NCBI RefSeq assembly: GCF_900119845.1
Contig: NZ_FPKU01000001.1
Span: 529,528-593,527 of the forward strand
DNA length: 64,000 bases
Direction of reading: 5' to 3'
Source: Devosia enhydra
Lineage (GTDB): Bacteria > Pseudomonadota > Alphaproteobacteria > Rhizobiales > Devosiaceae
The position numbers and the translations under genes are program-made. The notes under the pieces were generated by a model. It was not told the origin of the DNA. It saw nothing but the letters and a program-made list of their open reading frames with translations, and did no database searches. The number at the start of each line of letters is the position of its first letter. The first letter of the stretch is position 1. This document shows positions 51,935-60,664 of this stretch, piece by piece.

Positions 51935-54202
51935 TTAGCGCTGCGCGACGCTGATCAGCGGGGTGATGCGCTTGATGGTGACGCGGCGGTTGAGCCGCTC
52001 GGCCGCCTGCGTCTGTACCTTGAGATACCGTTCGCCATAGCCCTGCGTCACGAGGTTCTCCGGCGGAATGCCATAGAAGTCGGTAAGGATGCGGGCAACG
52101 GTTGCAGCGCGGCTGTCCGATAGCTGCAGGTTCGAGATATCCGAACCCACGGCGTCGGTGTGCCCTTCGATCAGAAACACTTCGGCCGGATTGTCGTCGA
52201 GCATCGCGAGCATGGCATTGGCGACGTTGGAGAGCGCCCCGACCTGGTTGCGCGAAATCGTCGCGGCACCCGTGTCGAAGGTGAGCCCACCCACTTCGAG
52301 GCGACGCACACTGTCACGGATACGGGCAGAGCGCTTGACCTCGTCGATGGTGTAGATACGCCGCACCTGCTCCACCGGCGGCTGCCGGAAGAACTGCTCG
52401 ACCTGCTGCTCGTCGGCACGGTCGGCATCGAGCACATATTCCGAAACCGGAATGCGCAGGCGCAGCGGCGGCAGTTCGCGACCCGGATCGCTCCAGCGGT
52501 CCTCGCGACCGTAACGGTCCTCGTCATAATAGGCGAGGATGATCTCGCGACCATCGGGCGTGATGCGCGAACGGCGCAGCACTTCGCCATCGCGGCTATA
52601 GACCGTGATGATCTGCGATCCGTCAGGCCGCTCAATGGTCTCGCGGACATTGCCGTTGCGCAGGCGCTCGTAATAGATCTCGTCCTCGGCCTCATCGTAG
52701 AACCGGTCGCGTTCCTGCCCCGGATTGTTGATGAACAGCTGAGTCCCGATCTGGAACACCGTCTGAAGGTTCAGGAAGTTGTTCTGAACGTTGGTCTGGT
52801 TGTTGTTGGCGGTGTTGTTCTGGGTGTTGACCGTCGTATTGTTGGTGGTGTTATTCACCGTATTGTTGACGGTGGTGTTGTTCACCGTCGTGTTGTTGTT
52901 GACGACAGTCTGGTTGACGATCGTGACATTGGGCGGGGGCGCCACGTCGAGCGTCACCTGCGAGGCATCGATGCGATCGCCCTGCTCCTCATTGACCGAC
53001 ACAACTTCGGCTGGCGCGAGGTCGGCCTGGGCTGCGGCATCGCTCTCGGGCGGCGGGGCAACGGGCTCTTCGGTTGCCGGCGGAGCGCGACGCTCGGCCG
53101 GTGCGCCATCGGCAGAGGGAGCCTGCTCGTCCTTGGCGCTGTCGAGCACAGGCGCAGCTTCCTGCGCCGAAACGCTTTCCGGCAGCGGCTCGCTGACGCT
53201 GTCGTCGATCACCGGCTCGCCATCGACGGTCGGCTGTTCCGGCGCAACGACGGGCTCACCCGCGATCGGAGCGGTCGAATCGGGCGGGGTGGCATCGGGC
53301 GCCACGGCACCGATGGTGAGGCCCAGTTCGGCCACGCAGACATTGGGATCGGCATAGCCGAGATCCTGGCAGAGCGTGTTGAGCTCGGCGGCAGCCTCGG
53401 AGGTTGCGGCCTGGCCGGCATCGTTCTGGCCGGCCTCGATCAGCCCCAGACCGCGATTATAGCGATCCACGGCTGCGGCAACGTCGGCTTCGAGCGCGGC
53501 GCGCGTATCGGCATCGAGCTCACCATCGCCAGCCTCGGTCTCTTGGGCGGGCTGCTGGGTCGTCTCGGGCTGCTGGGCGGGCGCAGGCTGCTCGGGCTGG
53601 GCCGGCTGCTCGCTGGTCGCGGGCTGCTGGGCCGGGGCCTGTTCCTGGGTCTGCATCGGCTGCGGAGCGGCTTCCTCAGCAGGCGCTTCCTCTGCCGGAG
53701 CTTCCTCGGCGGGAGCTTCCTCCACAGGAGCCTCTTCAGCCGGCGCCTCCTCGACGGTCTCTTCCTCTACGGCCTCGGCAGCCGGCGCAGTCTCCTGCAC
53801 GGGAGCGGGTTCGGCGACAGGTGCCGGTTCGGGGGCAGGTTCGGGTTCCGGAGCGGGCTCCGGCTCTGGCGCAGGCTCGGGCGCCTGTTCCTGCACGGGG
53901 GCGGGCTCGGGTTCGGGAGCCGGCTCGGGCTCGGGTTCGGGCGCAGGCGCAGCGGCAGGCTCGCCACCGCCCGAAAGCGAAGCGATACACTGATCGATGC
54001 TGGTGAACCCGCCCACGATGCACAGTTCGGCGAAAGCGTTGCGCGCCGCCTCGGTGGCTTCGGCATTGCCCGATGACTGGGCCGAGACATAGGCCTCATA
54101 GGCTGCGCGCAGTTGCGCATCCTGTGCCTGGGCTGTGCCGGCCGGCATGAGGGCGATGAGGCCGATGCTGGTTCCGGTCAGAAGCCAGTTGCGAAGGCTC
54201 AT
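51935..54202 (-). CDS. OmpA family outer-membrane protein with long Pro/Glu and Asn/Thr repeats
   Basis: A 755-residue envelope protein. A signal peptide (about 1-26, ending GTAQAQ) precedes a short helical domain. Then come a Pro/Glu/Ala low-complexity region (about 80-215), a second helical segment (about 225-295), an acidic linker, an Asn/Thr-rich stretch (about 430-474) and a C-terminal OmpA peptidoglycan-binding domain (about 630-745). The OmpA domain carries LIEGHTDAVGSDISNLQLSD and NRRVTIKR. Many Rhizobiales have similar OmpA proteins. The domain order suggests a tether between peptidoglycan and outer membrane or surface. Confidence 0.88.
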   Translation of the reverse strand: MSLRNWLLTGTSIGLIALMPAGTAQAQDAQLRAAYEAYVSAQSSGNAEATEAARNAFAELCIVGGFTSIDQCIASLSGGGEPAAAPAPEPEPEPAPEPEPAPVQEQAPEPAPEPEPAPEPEPAPEPAPVAEPAPVQETAPAAEAVEEETVEEAPAEEAPVEEAPAEEAPAEEAPAEEAAPQPMQTQEQAPAQQPATSEQPAQPEQPAPAQQPETTQQPAQETEAGDGELDADTRAALEADVAAAVDRYNRGLGLIEAGQNDAGQAATSEAAAELNTLCQDLGYADPNVCVAELGLTIGAVAPDATPPDSTAPIAGEPVVAPEQPTVDGEPVIDDSVSEPLPESVSAQEAAPVLDSAKDEQAPSADGAPAERRAPPATEEPVAPPPESDAAAQADLAPAEVVSVNEEQGDRIDASQVTLDVAPPPNVTIVNQTVVNNNTTVNNTTVNNTVNNTTNNTTVNTQNNTANNNQTNVQNNFLNLQTVFQIGTQLFINNPGQERDRFYDEAEDEIYYERLRNGNVRETIERPDGSQIITVYSRDGEVLRRSRITPDGREIILAYYDEDRYGREDRWSDPGRELPPLRLRIPVSEYVLDADRADEQQVEQFFRQPPVEQVRRIYTIDEVKRSARIRDSVRRLEVGGLTFDTGAATISRNQVGALSNVANAMLAMLDDNPAEVFLIEGHTDAVGSDISNLQLSDSRAATVARILTDFYGIPPENLVTQGYGERYLKVQTQAAERLNRRVTIKRITPLISVAQR
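52778..52910 (-). repeat. Asn/Thr codon repeat tract within the OmpA-family gene
   Basis: Imperfect tandem repeats of AAC/ACC codons encode runs such as NNTTVNNTTVNNTVNN. It is in frame and bounded by normal coding sequence. The tract could expand or contract by slippage, changing protein length without a frameshift. A second low-complexity tract (about 53530-53960, Pro/Glu/Ala codons) lies in the same gene. Confidence 0.7.
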
Positions 54203-54471
54203 GTGTCTTTCCTTCTTGTCGTTGTTGCACCATCGGCCCTTGGAGCAGACCGCTGGCAGTTATACCCAGTGTGCAGAGGGTGCCTGAACCTCAAATGAAC
54301 GCCGGTCGAGGCTGCACGCAGTTCTCTTGGAGAACGGCAACGCGATGACCTGTGCCCGAGTTGCGCCGGCTCCGTCGGCATCGAGAAATTTTATCCAACT
54401 GGACCATCCGCCCCGTCGCGGGGCTTGGTGGGCGCCGGTGGGCAGGGGTATGTGGAGCCAAGGAGTGCGCC

Positions 54472-55296
54472 ATGGATACCTTGCTGACCTATCTTCCCTT
54501 CTTCCTCGGGCTCGTCGCCACGGGAGCGGTCTCTGGCGTGCTCGCCGGGTTGCTGGGGGTCGGCGGAGGCGCCATCATCGTGCCGGCGCTCGCGCTCGTG
54601 CTCGATCTGCTCGGATATGACGATGCCATCATCCAGCACGTGGCGGTGGCGTCTTCGCTCGCCATCATCATACCGACGGGCATCGTCAGTGCGCGCTCGC
54701 ACCACAAGCGTGGCGCGGTCGATCTGCGCGTGTTGCGGCTCTGGGCGCCCTTCATCCTCGTGGGCACGCTGATCGGCGGGCTCCTGGCCGGCTTTTTTTC
54801 GGGCAATGTGCTGCGCGTCGTCTTTGGCGTCATGGTCTATCTGGTCGCCGCCAACATCGTTTTCGATGTGCTGCGCAAGGTCATCGGCCACCTCCGCGAC
54901 TCCAGCCTGTCGCACCGCGCCTTCGCCTCGGTCATCGGCTTTCTCTCGGCGCTGATGGGCATTGGCGGCGGATCGCTGAGCGTGCCGACGCTGTCGGCGC
55001 TGGGGCTCACCATGCATGCGGCGGTGGGCACGGCGGCTGCACTGGGCGTCGCCATCGCCATAGGCGGCACCATCGGCTTTATCGTTTCGGGCTGGGGCGT
55101 TGCGGGCCTGCCGCCCTTCAGCCTCGGCTATATCAGCCTGCCGGCGGTGGTCGCGGTTGGCGTCATGGCGGGGGTGACCGCGCCGCTCGGGGCCGCGCTA
55201 GCCCATCGGCTCGACCAGAAGACGCTCAAGAAGGTCTTCGCCGTCTTCCTCGTACTGGTCGGCACGCAGATGCTGTGGAAGGCGCTGGTTTCGTAA
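54472..55296 (+). CDS. Sulfite exporter TauE/SafE family membrane protein
   Basis: A 274-residue TauE/SafE (TSUP) transporter with about eight spans and the two duplicated motifs GVLAGLLGVGGGAIIVPAL and GFLSALMGIGGGSLSVPTLS. The start at 54472 follows a strong AGGAG site; an upstream in-frame extension is rejected. The family exports or imports sulfite, sulfonates or related anions; this member's substrate is unknown. The 269-base gap to the divergent OmpA-family gene shows no other gene or clear site. Confidence 0.9.
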   Translation: MDTLLTYLPFFLGLVATGAVSGVLAGLLGVGGGAIIVPALALVLDLLGYDDAIIQHVAVASSLAIIIPTGIVSARSHHKRGAVDLRVLRLWAPFILVGTLIGGLLAGFFSGNVLRVVFGVMVYLVAANIVFDVLRKVIGHLRDSSLSHRAFASVIGFLSALMGIGGGSLSVPTLSALGLTMHAAVGTAAALGVAIAIGGTIGFIVSGWGVAGLPPFSLGYISLPAVVAVGVMAGVTAPLGAALAHRLDQKTLKKVFAVFLVLVGTQMLWKALVS

Positions 55297-55305
55297 GAGA
55301 GAAGT

Positions 55306-55329
55306 GCCCCGGCACGGTGGCGCCGGGGC
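55306..55329. terminator. Inverted repeat between converging genes, probable bidirectional terminator
   Basis: The 8-bp perfect stem GCCCCGGC / GCCGGGGC with an 8-base loop lies between the tauE-like stop and the SIMPL stop. No long T-run is present on either side. Confidence 0.55.
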
Positions 55330-55343
55330 GTCGGATTCGCTGA

Positions 55344-56066
55344 TCAGTCCTCGATGTCCCAGCTCACGGTCACGCCGATCGAGAAGGTCAACTCCCCGGC
55401 TTCCACCGGCACCGCTGCGGCGCTGTCGAAAGCCTGTGCCCTTGCCATCATCGGCTGGGGCGGGGTGTAGACTTGGCCCTCGCTGATGGCCATGAGATCG
55501 CCCAGCGAAACCCCGGCCGCCCCGGCATAGAGCTCGGCCTTGCGCCGCGCATCGGCAAAGGCCTGCTTGCGGGCCGCGTCGTAAAGTTCGGTCGTGTCGG
55601 CCACCGCAAAGCTCACGCCATTGATGGTGTTGGCGCCCACCGTCACCGCCCGGTCGAGGATCGCGCCGAGATCATCCAGCGCGCGAACCCGCACGGTGAC
55701 CGTGTTGGAGACCTGGTAGCCGACGATCTTGGGGGGCAGGGTGTAGCCATTGGCGTCCCGCGCATCGGAATAGACATAGTTCGGGTTGACCGAGAAGTTC
55801 GAGGTCTGGATATCGCGCCGCTCGATGCCGGCGCCGGTCAGCGTTTCGATCAGTTCGGTCATTGCCGCGCTGTTGGCGTCGAGCGCCTCGCGCGCGGTGG
55901 CGCCCTGGGTGGTCACGCCCGAGGTGAGATAGGCCGTGTCCGGTGCTGCGGTCACCTCGCCCTGTCCCTCGATGGTGATCCGGGCGTCCGCGAGGGCCGT
56001 GGTCGAGGTAAAGGCGGCCGCAAGCAGCGCGAGGGCGAGGGGGGCGAGGGCGTTTGTCGCACGCAT
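55344..56066 (-). CDS. SIMPL domain-containing exported protein
   Basis: A 240-residue periplasmic protein. A signal peptide (to about residue 26, TSTTALA) is followed by the SIMPL (DUF541) domain: ITIEGQGEVTAAPDTAYLTS, IQTSNFSVNPNYVY, GYQVSNTVTVRVR and ARKQAFADARRKAELYAGAA. The fold is shared with BP26 of Brucella, a periplasmic antigen that forms ring assemblies. The function in the cell is not known. Confidence 0.9.
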   Translation of the reverse strand: MRATNALAPLALALLAAAFTSTTALADARITIEGQGEVTAAPDTAYLTSGVTTQGATAREALDANSAAMTELIETLTGAGIERRDIQTSNFSVNPNYVYSDARDANGYTLPPKIVGYQVSNTVTVRVRALDDLGAILDRAVTVGANTINGVSFAVADTTELYDAARKQAFADARRKAELYAGAAGVSLGDLMAISEGQVYTPPQPMMARAQAFDSAAAVPVEAGELTFSIGVTVSWDIED

Positions 56067-56285
56067 GACTGTTTTCTCCGTTTGGTGGCCCTAAGCTATG
56101 GCCACATTTGAGGTGTTAGTACGGCACGGATGAACCGGGCTTGAACGAGGCCCGGTGGGTTCCGACCGCTCCGGACCTCCGACGCCGCCCGATCTCCGAT
56201 CCTTGGGTCGGGGTCGGGCTCGGCGCTGGACAGCAACATATGTCAGAGGTTAGTGAGGGCGGCGATTTCAGCAGGGGTAAAGAGC

Positions 56286-57410
56286 GTGAACGCGGATTTT
56301 CTGCCCACAGGTGGTTGTCTTCTGGGTCGGGCCTGGCCCTCTGGCGCGCCCCATCCGCTGGTGGTGACGGTGCGCGATGGCGAAGTCTTCGACATCACCC
56401 GCAAGGGCTTTGCCACCGTACGCGATATCTGTGAGAGCGAGGATCCGGCCGGCTATGTCGCCAGCGCCCCGGGCCGTTCGCTTGGCAGCGTAGCCGCACT
56501 TGCCGAATCCGGCGCGCTGCTTTCGCCCATCGACCTCCAGGCCATCAAGGCCTCCGGGGTCACCTTCGTGGTCTCGCTGCTCGAGCGCGTCATCGAGGAG
56601 CAGGCGCGCGGAGACAAGAGCCGTGCCGAGGCGTTGCGCGGGGATATCCTCTCGCTCGTGGGCACCGATCTCTCGGCCCTCGTGCCGGGCTCCGAAGAGG
56701 CCGCCAAGGTCAAGGCCGCCCTGATCGCGCGCGGCGTGTGGAGCCAGTATCTGGAGGTCGGCATCGGCCCCGATGCCGAGATCTTCACCAAGGGCCAGCC
56801 GATGTCGAGCGTCGGCCACGGCGCCGATGTCGGCCTGCATCCGGTCTCCGAGTGGAACAATCCCGAGCCAGAAATCGCCGTGGTGGTCAACAGCCGCGGC
56901 ACCATCGTGGGCGCAACGCTCGGCAACGACGTCAATTTGCGCGACGTCGAGGGCCGGTCCGCGCTCCTGCTGGGCAAGGCCAAGGACAACAACGCATCCG
57001 CATCGCTGGGCCCGTTCATCCGGCTCTTCGATGCCAGCTTCGGCATTGCCGACGTCAAGTCCGCCGAACTCAGCCTCACCGTCACCGGCGAGGATGGCTT
57101 CAGGCTCGAGGGATCGAGCTCGATGAGCCAGATTTCGCGCAGCCCGGAATCGCTGGTCGCCGCAACCATCGGCAAGCATCATCAATATCCCGACGGGCTG
57201 GTGCTCTATCTCGGCACCATGTTCGCCCCGGTCAAGGATCGCGGCGGCGCCGGCAAGGGCTTCACCCACCGCATCGGCGACGTCGTGACCATCGCGACCC
57301 CCGCCCTTGGCAAACTCACAAACACCGTGAGGCTCTCCCCCGACTGTCCGCCCTGGACCTATGGGGCGAGCCACCTCCTGCGCGATCTTGCACGCGCCGA
57401 CCTCCTCTAG
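56286..57410 (+). CDS. FAH-family 2-keto-3-deoxy sugar acid dehydratase candidate (XylX-like)
   Basis: A 374-residue two-part FAH superfamily protein. The N-terminal domain has VVTVRDGEVFDITRKGFATV and RDICESEDPAGYVASAPGRS. The C-terminal metal site is Glu-x-Glu in EPEIAVVVN and Asp in GNDVNLRDVEGRS. The N-terminal pattern and length resemble 2-keto-3-deoxy-D-xylonate dehydratase of the Weimberg pathway. The next gene encodes an aldehyde dehydrogenase, as expected for 2-ketoglutarate semialdehyde. The start GTG at 56286 has an AGGGG site. Specificity is inferred; the upstream pathway enzymes are not in the window. Confidence 0.75.
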   Translation: MNADFLPTGGCLLGRAWPSGAPHPLVVTVRDGEVFDITRKGFATVRDICESEDPAGYVASAPGRSLGSVAALAESGALLSPIDLQAIKASGVTFVVSLLERVIEEQARGDKSRAEALRGDILSLVGTDLSALVPGSEEAAKVKAALIARGVWSQYLEVGIGPDAEIFTKGQPMSSVGHGADVGLHPVSEWNNPEPEIAVVVNSRGTIVGATLGNDVNLRDVEGRSALLLGKAKDNNASASLGPFIRLFDASFGIADVKSAELSLTVTGEDGFRLEGSSSMSQISRSPESLVAATIGKHHQYPDGLVLYLGTMFAPVKDRGGAGKGFTHRIGDVVTIATPALGKLTNTVRLSPDCPPWTYGASHLLRDLARADLL

Positions 57411-57427
57411 AACGAACGGGAACGACC

Positions 57428-58867
57428 ATGAGCGAACTGCACCGCAACCTCATCGGCGGCGAATGGATCGAAGGCGAAGCCGTCGACAACATCAACCCCT
57501 CGAACACCAATGATGTGGTGGGCCGCTACGCGCGCGCCACCGCCGCCGACACCGAAAAGGCCATCGCGGCCGCCAAGGCGGCTTTCCCGGCCTGGTCGCG
57601 TTCCGGCCTGCTCGAGCGCCATGCCATTCTGTCCAAGACCGCTCAGGAAATCCTGGCGCGCAAGGAAGAGCTCGGCCGCCTCCTCTCTCGCGAAGAGGGC
57701 AAGACCCTGCCCGAAGGCATCGGCGAGGCCACCCGCGCCGGACAGATCTTCGATTTCTTCGCTGGCGAAGTGCTGCGGCTGGCCGGCGAGACCGTGCCCA
57801 GCGTACGCCCCAATATCGGCGTCGAGATCACCCGCGAGCCGGTGGGCGTCGTCGGCATCATCACGCCGTGGAACTTCCCCATCGCCATCCCGGCCTGGAA
57901 GATCGCGCCCGCGCTCTGCTACGGTAACACCGTGGTCTTCAAGCCCGCCGAGCTCGTGCCGGGCTGCGCCTGGGCCATCGTCGATATCCTCCATCGCGCC
58001 GGCCTGCCCAAGGGCGTGCTCAACCTCGTGATGGGCAAGGGCTCGGTCGTCGGCCAGGCCATGCTCGACAGCAAGGATGTCCACGCCCTGACCTTCACCG
58101 GAGGTACCTCCACCGGCAGGCGCGTTGCCGAAGCCTCGATCAAGGTCAACCGCAAGTTCCAGCTCGAGATGGGTGGCAAGAACCCGGTCATCGTGCTCGA
58201 TGACGCCGACCTCAAGGTCGCCGTCGAGACCGTGGCCCAGTCCGCCTTCTTCTCGACCGGCCAGCGCTGCACCGCGTCCTCGCGCGTCATCGTCACCGAG
58301 GGCATTCACGACAAGTTCGTGGCAGCCCTTGCCGAACGCGTGCGCAACCTCAAGGTCGGCGACGCGCTCGACCAGGGCACCGAAATCGGCCCCGTGGTCG
58401 ACGAGAGCCAGCTCAAGCAGGATTGCAACTATATCGAGATCGGCAAGTCCGAGGGTGCCAACCTGGTGGTGGGCGGCGAGCGGGTTTCGCGCAGTACGCC
58501 GGGCTTCTATCTCCAGCCGGCGCTATTTACCGAAGCCACCAACCAGATGCGCATTTCGCGCGAAGAGATCTTCGGGCCGGTGGCCTCGGTGATCCGCGTG
58601 AAGAACTACGAGGAAGCCCTCGCCACCTCCAACGATACCGAATTCGGCCTGTCCGCCGGCATCGTCACCACCAGCCTCAAATACGCCACCCACTTCAAGC
58701 GCAATGCCGAAGCTGGCATGGTGATGGTCAACCTGCCGACCGCCGGCGTCGATTTCCACGTGCCCTTCGGCGGGCGCAAGGCCTCGAGCTTCGGGCCGCG
58801 CGAGCAGGGCCGCTATGCCGCGGAGTTCTTCACCGTCGTGAAGACCGCCTACACGTCAGCGGGGTGA
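57428..58867 (+). CDS. NAD(P)-dependent aldehyde dehydrogenase (2-ketoglutarate semialdehyde dehydrogenase candidate)
   Basis: A 479-residue aldehyde dehydrogenase with the general-base Glu247 (LEMGGKNPVIVLDDADL), nucleophile Cys281 (FFSTGQRCTASSRV), the cofactor motif ITPWNFPIAIPAWKIAPAL and FTGGTSTGRRV. It starts 17 bases after the FAH-type gene. It belongs to the succinate-semialdehyde or 2-ketoglutarate semialdehyde dehydrogenase branch. With its neighbour it would convert 2-keto-3-deoxypentonate to 2-ketoglutarate. Confidence 0.88.
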   Translation: MSELHRNLIGGEWIEGEAVDNINPSNTNDVVGRYARATAADTEKAIAAAKAAFPAWSRSGLLERHAILSKTAQEILARKEELGRLLSREEGKTLPEGIGEATRAGQIFDFFAGEVLRLAGETVPSVRPNIGVEITREPVGVVGIITPWNFPIAIPAWKIAPALCYGNTVVFKPAELVPGCAWAIVDILHRAGLPKGVLNLVMGKGSVVGQAMLDSKDVHALTFTGGTSTGRRVAEASIKVNRKFQLEMGGKNPVIVLDDADLKVAVETVAQSAFFSTGQRCTASSRVIVTEGIHDKFVAALAERVRNLKVGDALDQGTEIGPVVDESQLKQDCNYIEIGKSEGANLVVGGERVSRSTPGFYLQPALFTEATNQMRISREEIFGPVASVIRVKNYEEALATSNDTEFGLSAGIVTTSLKYATHFKRNAEAGMVMVNLPTAGVDFHVPFGGRKASSFGPREQGRYAAEFFTVVKTAYTSAG

Positions 58868-58871
58868 GCCG

Positions 58872-59243
58872 ATGAACGAGTTTGAGGCGCCAGTTCCGGT
58901 GCTGAAGCCGGCCAACGATCCGGTCGCGGTGGAGCGGCTCGTGACCGAGCTCATCGCCACCGGCGAAATGAACGCGGATACGGTCGCCGATCTCGAGCGC
59001 ATCCGGTCCGAATGGCAGGCCGGCACCCTCGATCCCGACGACTCCGCCTATCTCGTGGCCCTGCATCGGCGCCTCATCGGCGCCTCGGCCGGGCTGGTCG
59101 AGGCGAGTTCGGCGCCGGCCAGTCCTGAAGGCAATGACGCCCTGCGCCAGGCCCTCGCCCGCGCCGAAGCCGCCGAGGCCGAGGTGGAGCGCCTGCGCGC
59201 CGAGCTCGCCATGCTTCGAGGCTCTCAGGAACCCAGCGCCTGA
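58872..59243 (+). CDS. Hypothetical protein with C-terminal coiled coil
   Basis: A 123-residue soluble protein, four bases after the aldehyde dehydrogenase. Residues 15-75 are helical (VERLVTELIATGEMNADTVA, DLERIRSEW). Residues 88-115 look like a coiled coil (ALRQALARAEAAEAEVERLR). No known domain is recognised. Position suggests co-transcription with the aldehyde dehydrogenase but no functional link is evident. Confidence 0.65.
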   Translation: MNEFEAPVPVLKPANDPVAVERLVTELIATGEMNADTVADLERIRSEWQAGTLDPDDSAYLVALHRRLIGASAGLVEASSAPASPEGNDALRQALARAEAAEAEVERLRAELAMLRGSQEPSA

Positions 59244-59258
59244 GCCACATCATCCGCT

Positions 59259-59275
59259 GCCCCGCGAACCGGGGC
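59259..59275 (+). terminator. Short GC hairpin after the aldehyde dehydrogenase operon
   Basis: GCCCCG-CGAAC-CGGGGC lies 16 bases after the stop of the hypothetical protein gene. No T-run follows; it may be a weak or Rho-assisted terminator. The rest of the gap up to 59394 shows nothing further. Confidence 0.4.
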
Positions 59276-59394
59276 GGCGTCCTGCCAACCTTTGTGATTC
59301 TCGAGCGTGCCTCGGGCGTGGCCGATCCTGCCAGGCCTTGACCCCACGACGAAGCACCCTGCACAAGCGCCGCTATCGTGCGACGCAATAGCGG

Positions 59395-59422
59395 TTGACA
59401 GTCCCAAGCCAGCCACTATGTT
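59395..59422 (+). promoter_or_regulatory. Sigma-70 type promoter of tRNA-Lys
   Basis: TTGACA (59395-59400) and TATGTT (59417-59422) are separated by 16 bases and lie 34 bases before the tRNA 5' end, a typical placement for a strong housekeeping promoter. Confidence 0.7.
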
Positions 59423-59456
59423 CCGCCCCGTTGGCGGCCCGGTGCGGGCGCCCGGC

Positions 59457-59531
59457 GTGCCGGTAGCTCAGCGGTAGAGCATCCGACTTTTAATCGGATG
59501 GTCGAGGGTTCGACCCCCTCCCGGCATACCA
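59457..59531 (+). tRNA. tRNA-Lys (anticodon TTT)
   Basis: A complete cloverleaf: acceptor GTGCCGG / CCGGCAT (closing G-U), D arm GCTC-AGCGGTA-GAGC, anticodon arm TCCGA-CTTTTAA-TCGGA with anticodon TTT, T arm GAGGG-TTCGACC-CCCTC, discriminator A and encoded CCA. It reads AAA/AAG lysine codons. The region directly after its 3' end becomes phage-like, and tRNA 3' ends are common integration sites. Confidence 0.96.
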
Positions 59532-59616
59532 TTTTTCTTCAATGATTTCAGTACGTTAGAGCTGATCGTTGAAGCAGTCACTAGTCTAGTGAGTTACGCT
59601 ATGTGACGAAATTGGG

Positions 59617-59904
59617 TCACTGTGTAAGCGCCTCCAGGCGGGCGCTCAGCGCGGCGATCTGGTTGCGCAGCTCCTCAGCCTCAACCCGTTTCGGGTCCGG
59701 CACCACGGTCAGGGCGCTGAGCGGGATGAAGGCGGTGCGGCTACGGGGTCTGCCCTCACGCGGCGGGAAGGTCACCCGCATGCAGGGGACGGGGCCGCCG
59801 GTGACCTTTCCTTCGCGGTCGAGGTAGCTCTTGAGCGCGGCCAAATGCTCACCCGGGTTGGTGACCCGAACCTGCTCGTCGATGTCGGGGATGTTGTCGT
59901 CCAT
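59617..59904 (-). CDS. Phage-like hypothetical protein
   Basis: A 95-residue protein, last gene of the leftward island operon. Residues 1-70 look globular and basic; residues 73-95 are a short coiled coil (VEAEELRNQIAALSARLEAL). Its start overlaps the stop of the gene before it by one base (TAATG). No domain recognised. Confidence 0.65.
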   Translation of the reverse strand: MDDNIPDIDEQVRVTNPGEHLAALKSYLDREGKVTGGPVPCMRVTFPPREGRPRSRTAFIPLSALTVVPDPKRVEAEELRNQIAALSARLEALTQ

Positions 59905-60494
59905 TAGGCTGCCTTTCCAAAGCTGATGATCTGGGCGTGGAACCGCTGCTCGGGGAGAGAGCGGGTGTCGTAGCCCTCAGGGTTGCGGAGCGCGGCCTGG
60001 ATGCGGGCCGTGCGGTCGGGTTGCTGCAGCTTGAGGATGCGGTCCATCAGGTCCGACACGCTCTCCTCAGGGATGACGATGGGGTTGTTCCGCACCAGTG
60101 GGGCCGGCGCGAAGTGGGCGAAGTCCTCGAGACGGGTGCGGCGGGTCTCCACCATTTGTGGGATGGCGTCGACTGCGCCCCACGGCTGGTTCCAGAGCGC
60201 CTCGACGGGACCCTGATGGTGGACCATCACGTCCTTGCCGAAGCGCATCTGGGCGGGGAGGCGATGCAGCATGCCGAACCGGTGCTGGTCCTCCATGAAC
60301 TCCCACGACATCATCGCGGACATGCCATAGGCGACCCCGTGGGGCGCCCGGAGGGCGATGCCCATCTGCATCGTGCGGATGTCCTGCTGGGCGCTGATGT
60401 CCCAGCCGTTCTGCTGCAGGGTCATCGTGTCGGATTTCCATCCCGCCCAGTGGAGTTCTACCGGGCGAGACAGGATGCGGCGCTCGTCGATCAC
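59904..60494 (-). CDS. Phage-like hypothetical protein
   Basis: A 196-residue protein with a GTG start overlapping the previous stop (GTGA). The composition is rich in Met, His and Gln with segments such as LHWAGWKSDTMTLQQNGWDI and GMSAMMSWEFMEDQHRFGML. The protein is soluble and has no signal peptide. Not recognised; proteins of this kind occur in temperate phage accessory regions. Confidence 0.65.
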   Translation of the reverse strand: MIDERRILSRPVELHWAGWKSDTMTLQQNGWDISAQQDIRTMQMGIALRAPHGVAYGMSAMMSWEFMEDQHRFGMLHRLPAQMRFGKDVMVHHQGPVEALWNQPWGAVDAIPQMVETRRTRLEDFAHFAPAPLVRNNPIVIPEESVSDLMDRILKLQQPDRTARIQAALRNPEGYDTRSLPEQRFHAQIISFGKAA

Positions 60495-60664
60495 GCGCCG
60501 ATGTCCCGAAGAAGGATTTCATGCTCCTCGCGCAGGTTGCGGAGGATCGCCTCGGCGTTAGCGATGCGCTGCAGGCTGGCCTTGATCTTGCCCTTGGCGA
60601 TCTTGCCCCGCTCCTCGGCGAGTTCAGCTCTGGCCTCGGCCTCAACGGTCTTGATGTCAAACAT
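60491..60664 (-). CDS. Small phage-like helical protein (57 aa)
   Basis: A short gene between two clear island genes: MFDIKTVEAEARAELAEERG to LLRDIGA. It is almost entirely charged helix, probably a coiled coil. Its stop overlaps the next start (GTGA) and its start overlaps the preceding gene by eight bases, which supports reality despite its size. The pre-start sequence carries GGAGACCCCCA. Confidence 0.65.
   Translation of the reverse strand: MFDIKTVEAEARAELAEERGKIAKGKIKASLQRIANAEAILRNLREEHEILLRDIGA

Noticed and set aside
52160-54076. 638-codon plus-strand frame
   Set aside because: Antisense to the OmpA-family gene; its repeats mirror the Pro/Glu and Asn/Thr tracts of the real protein.
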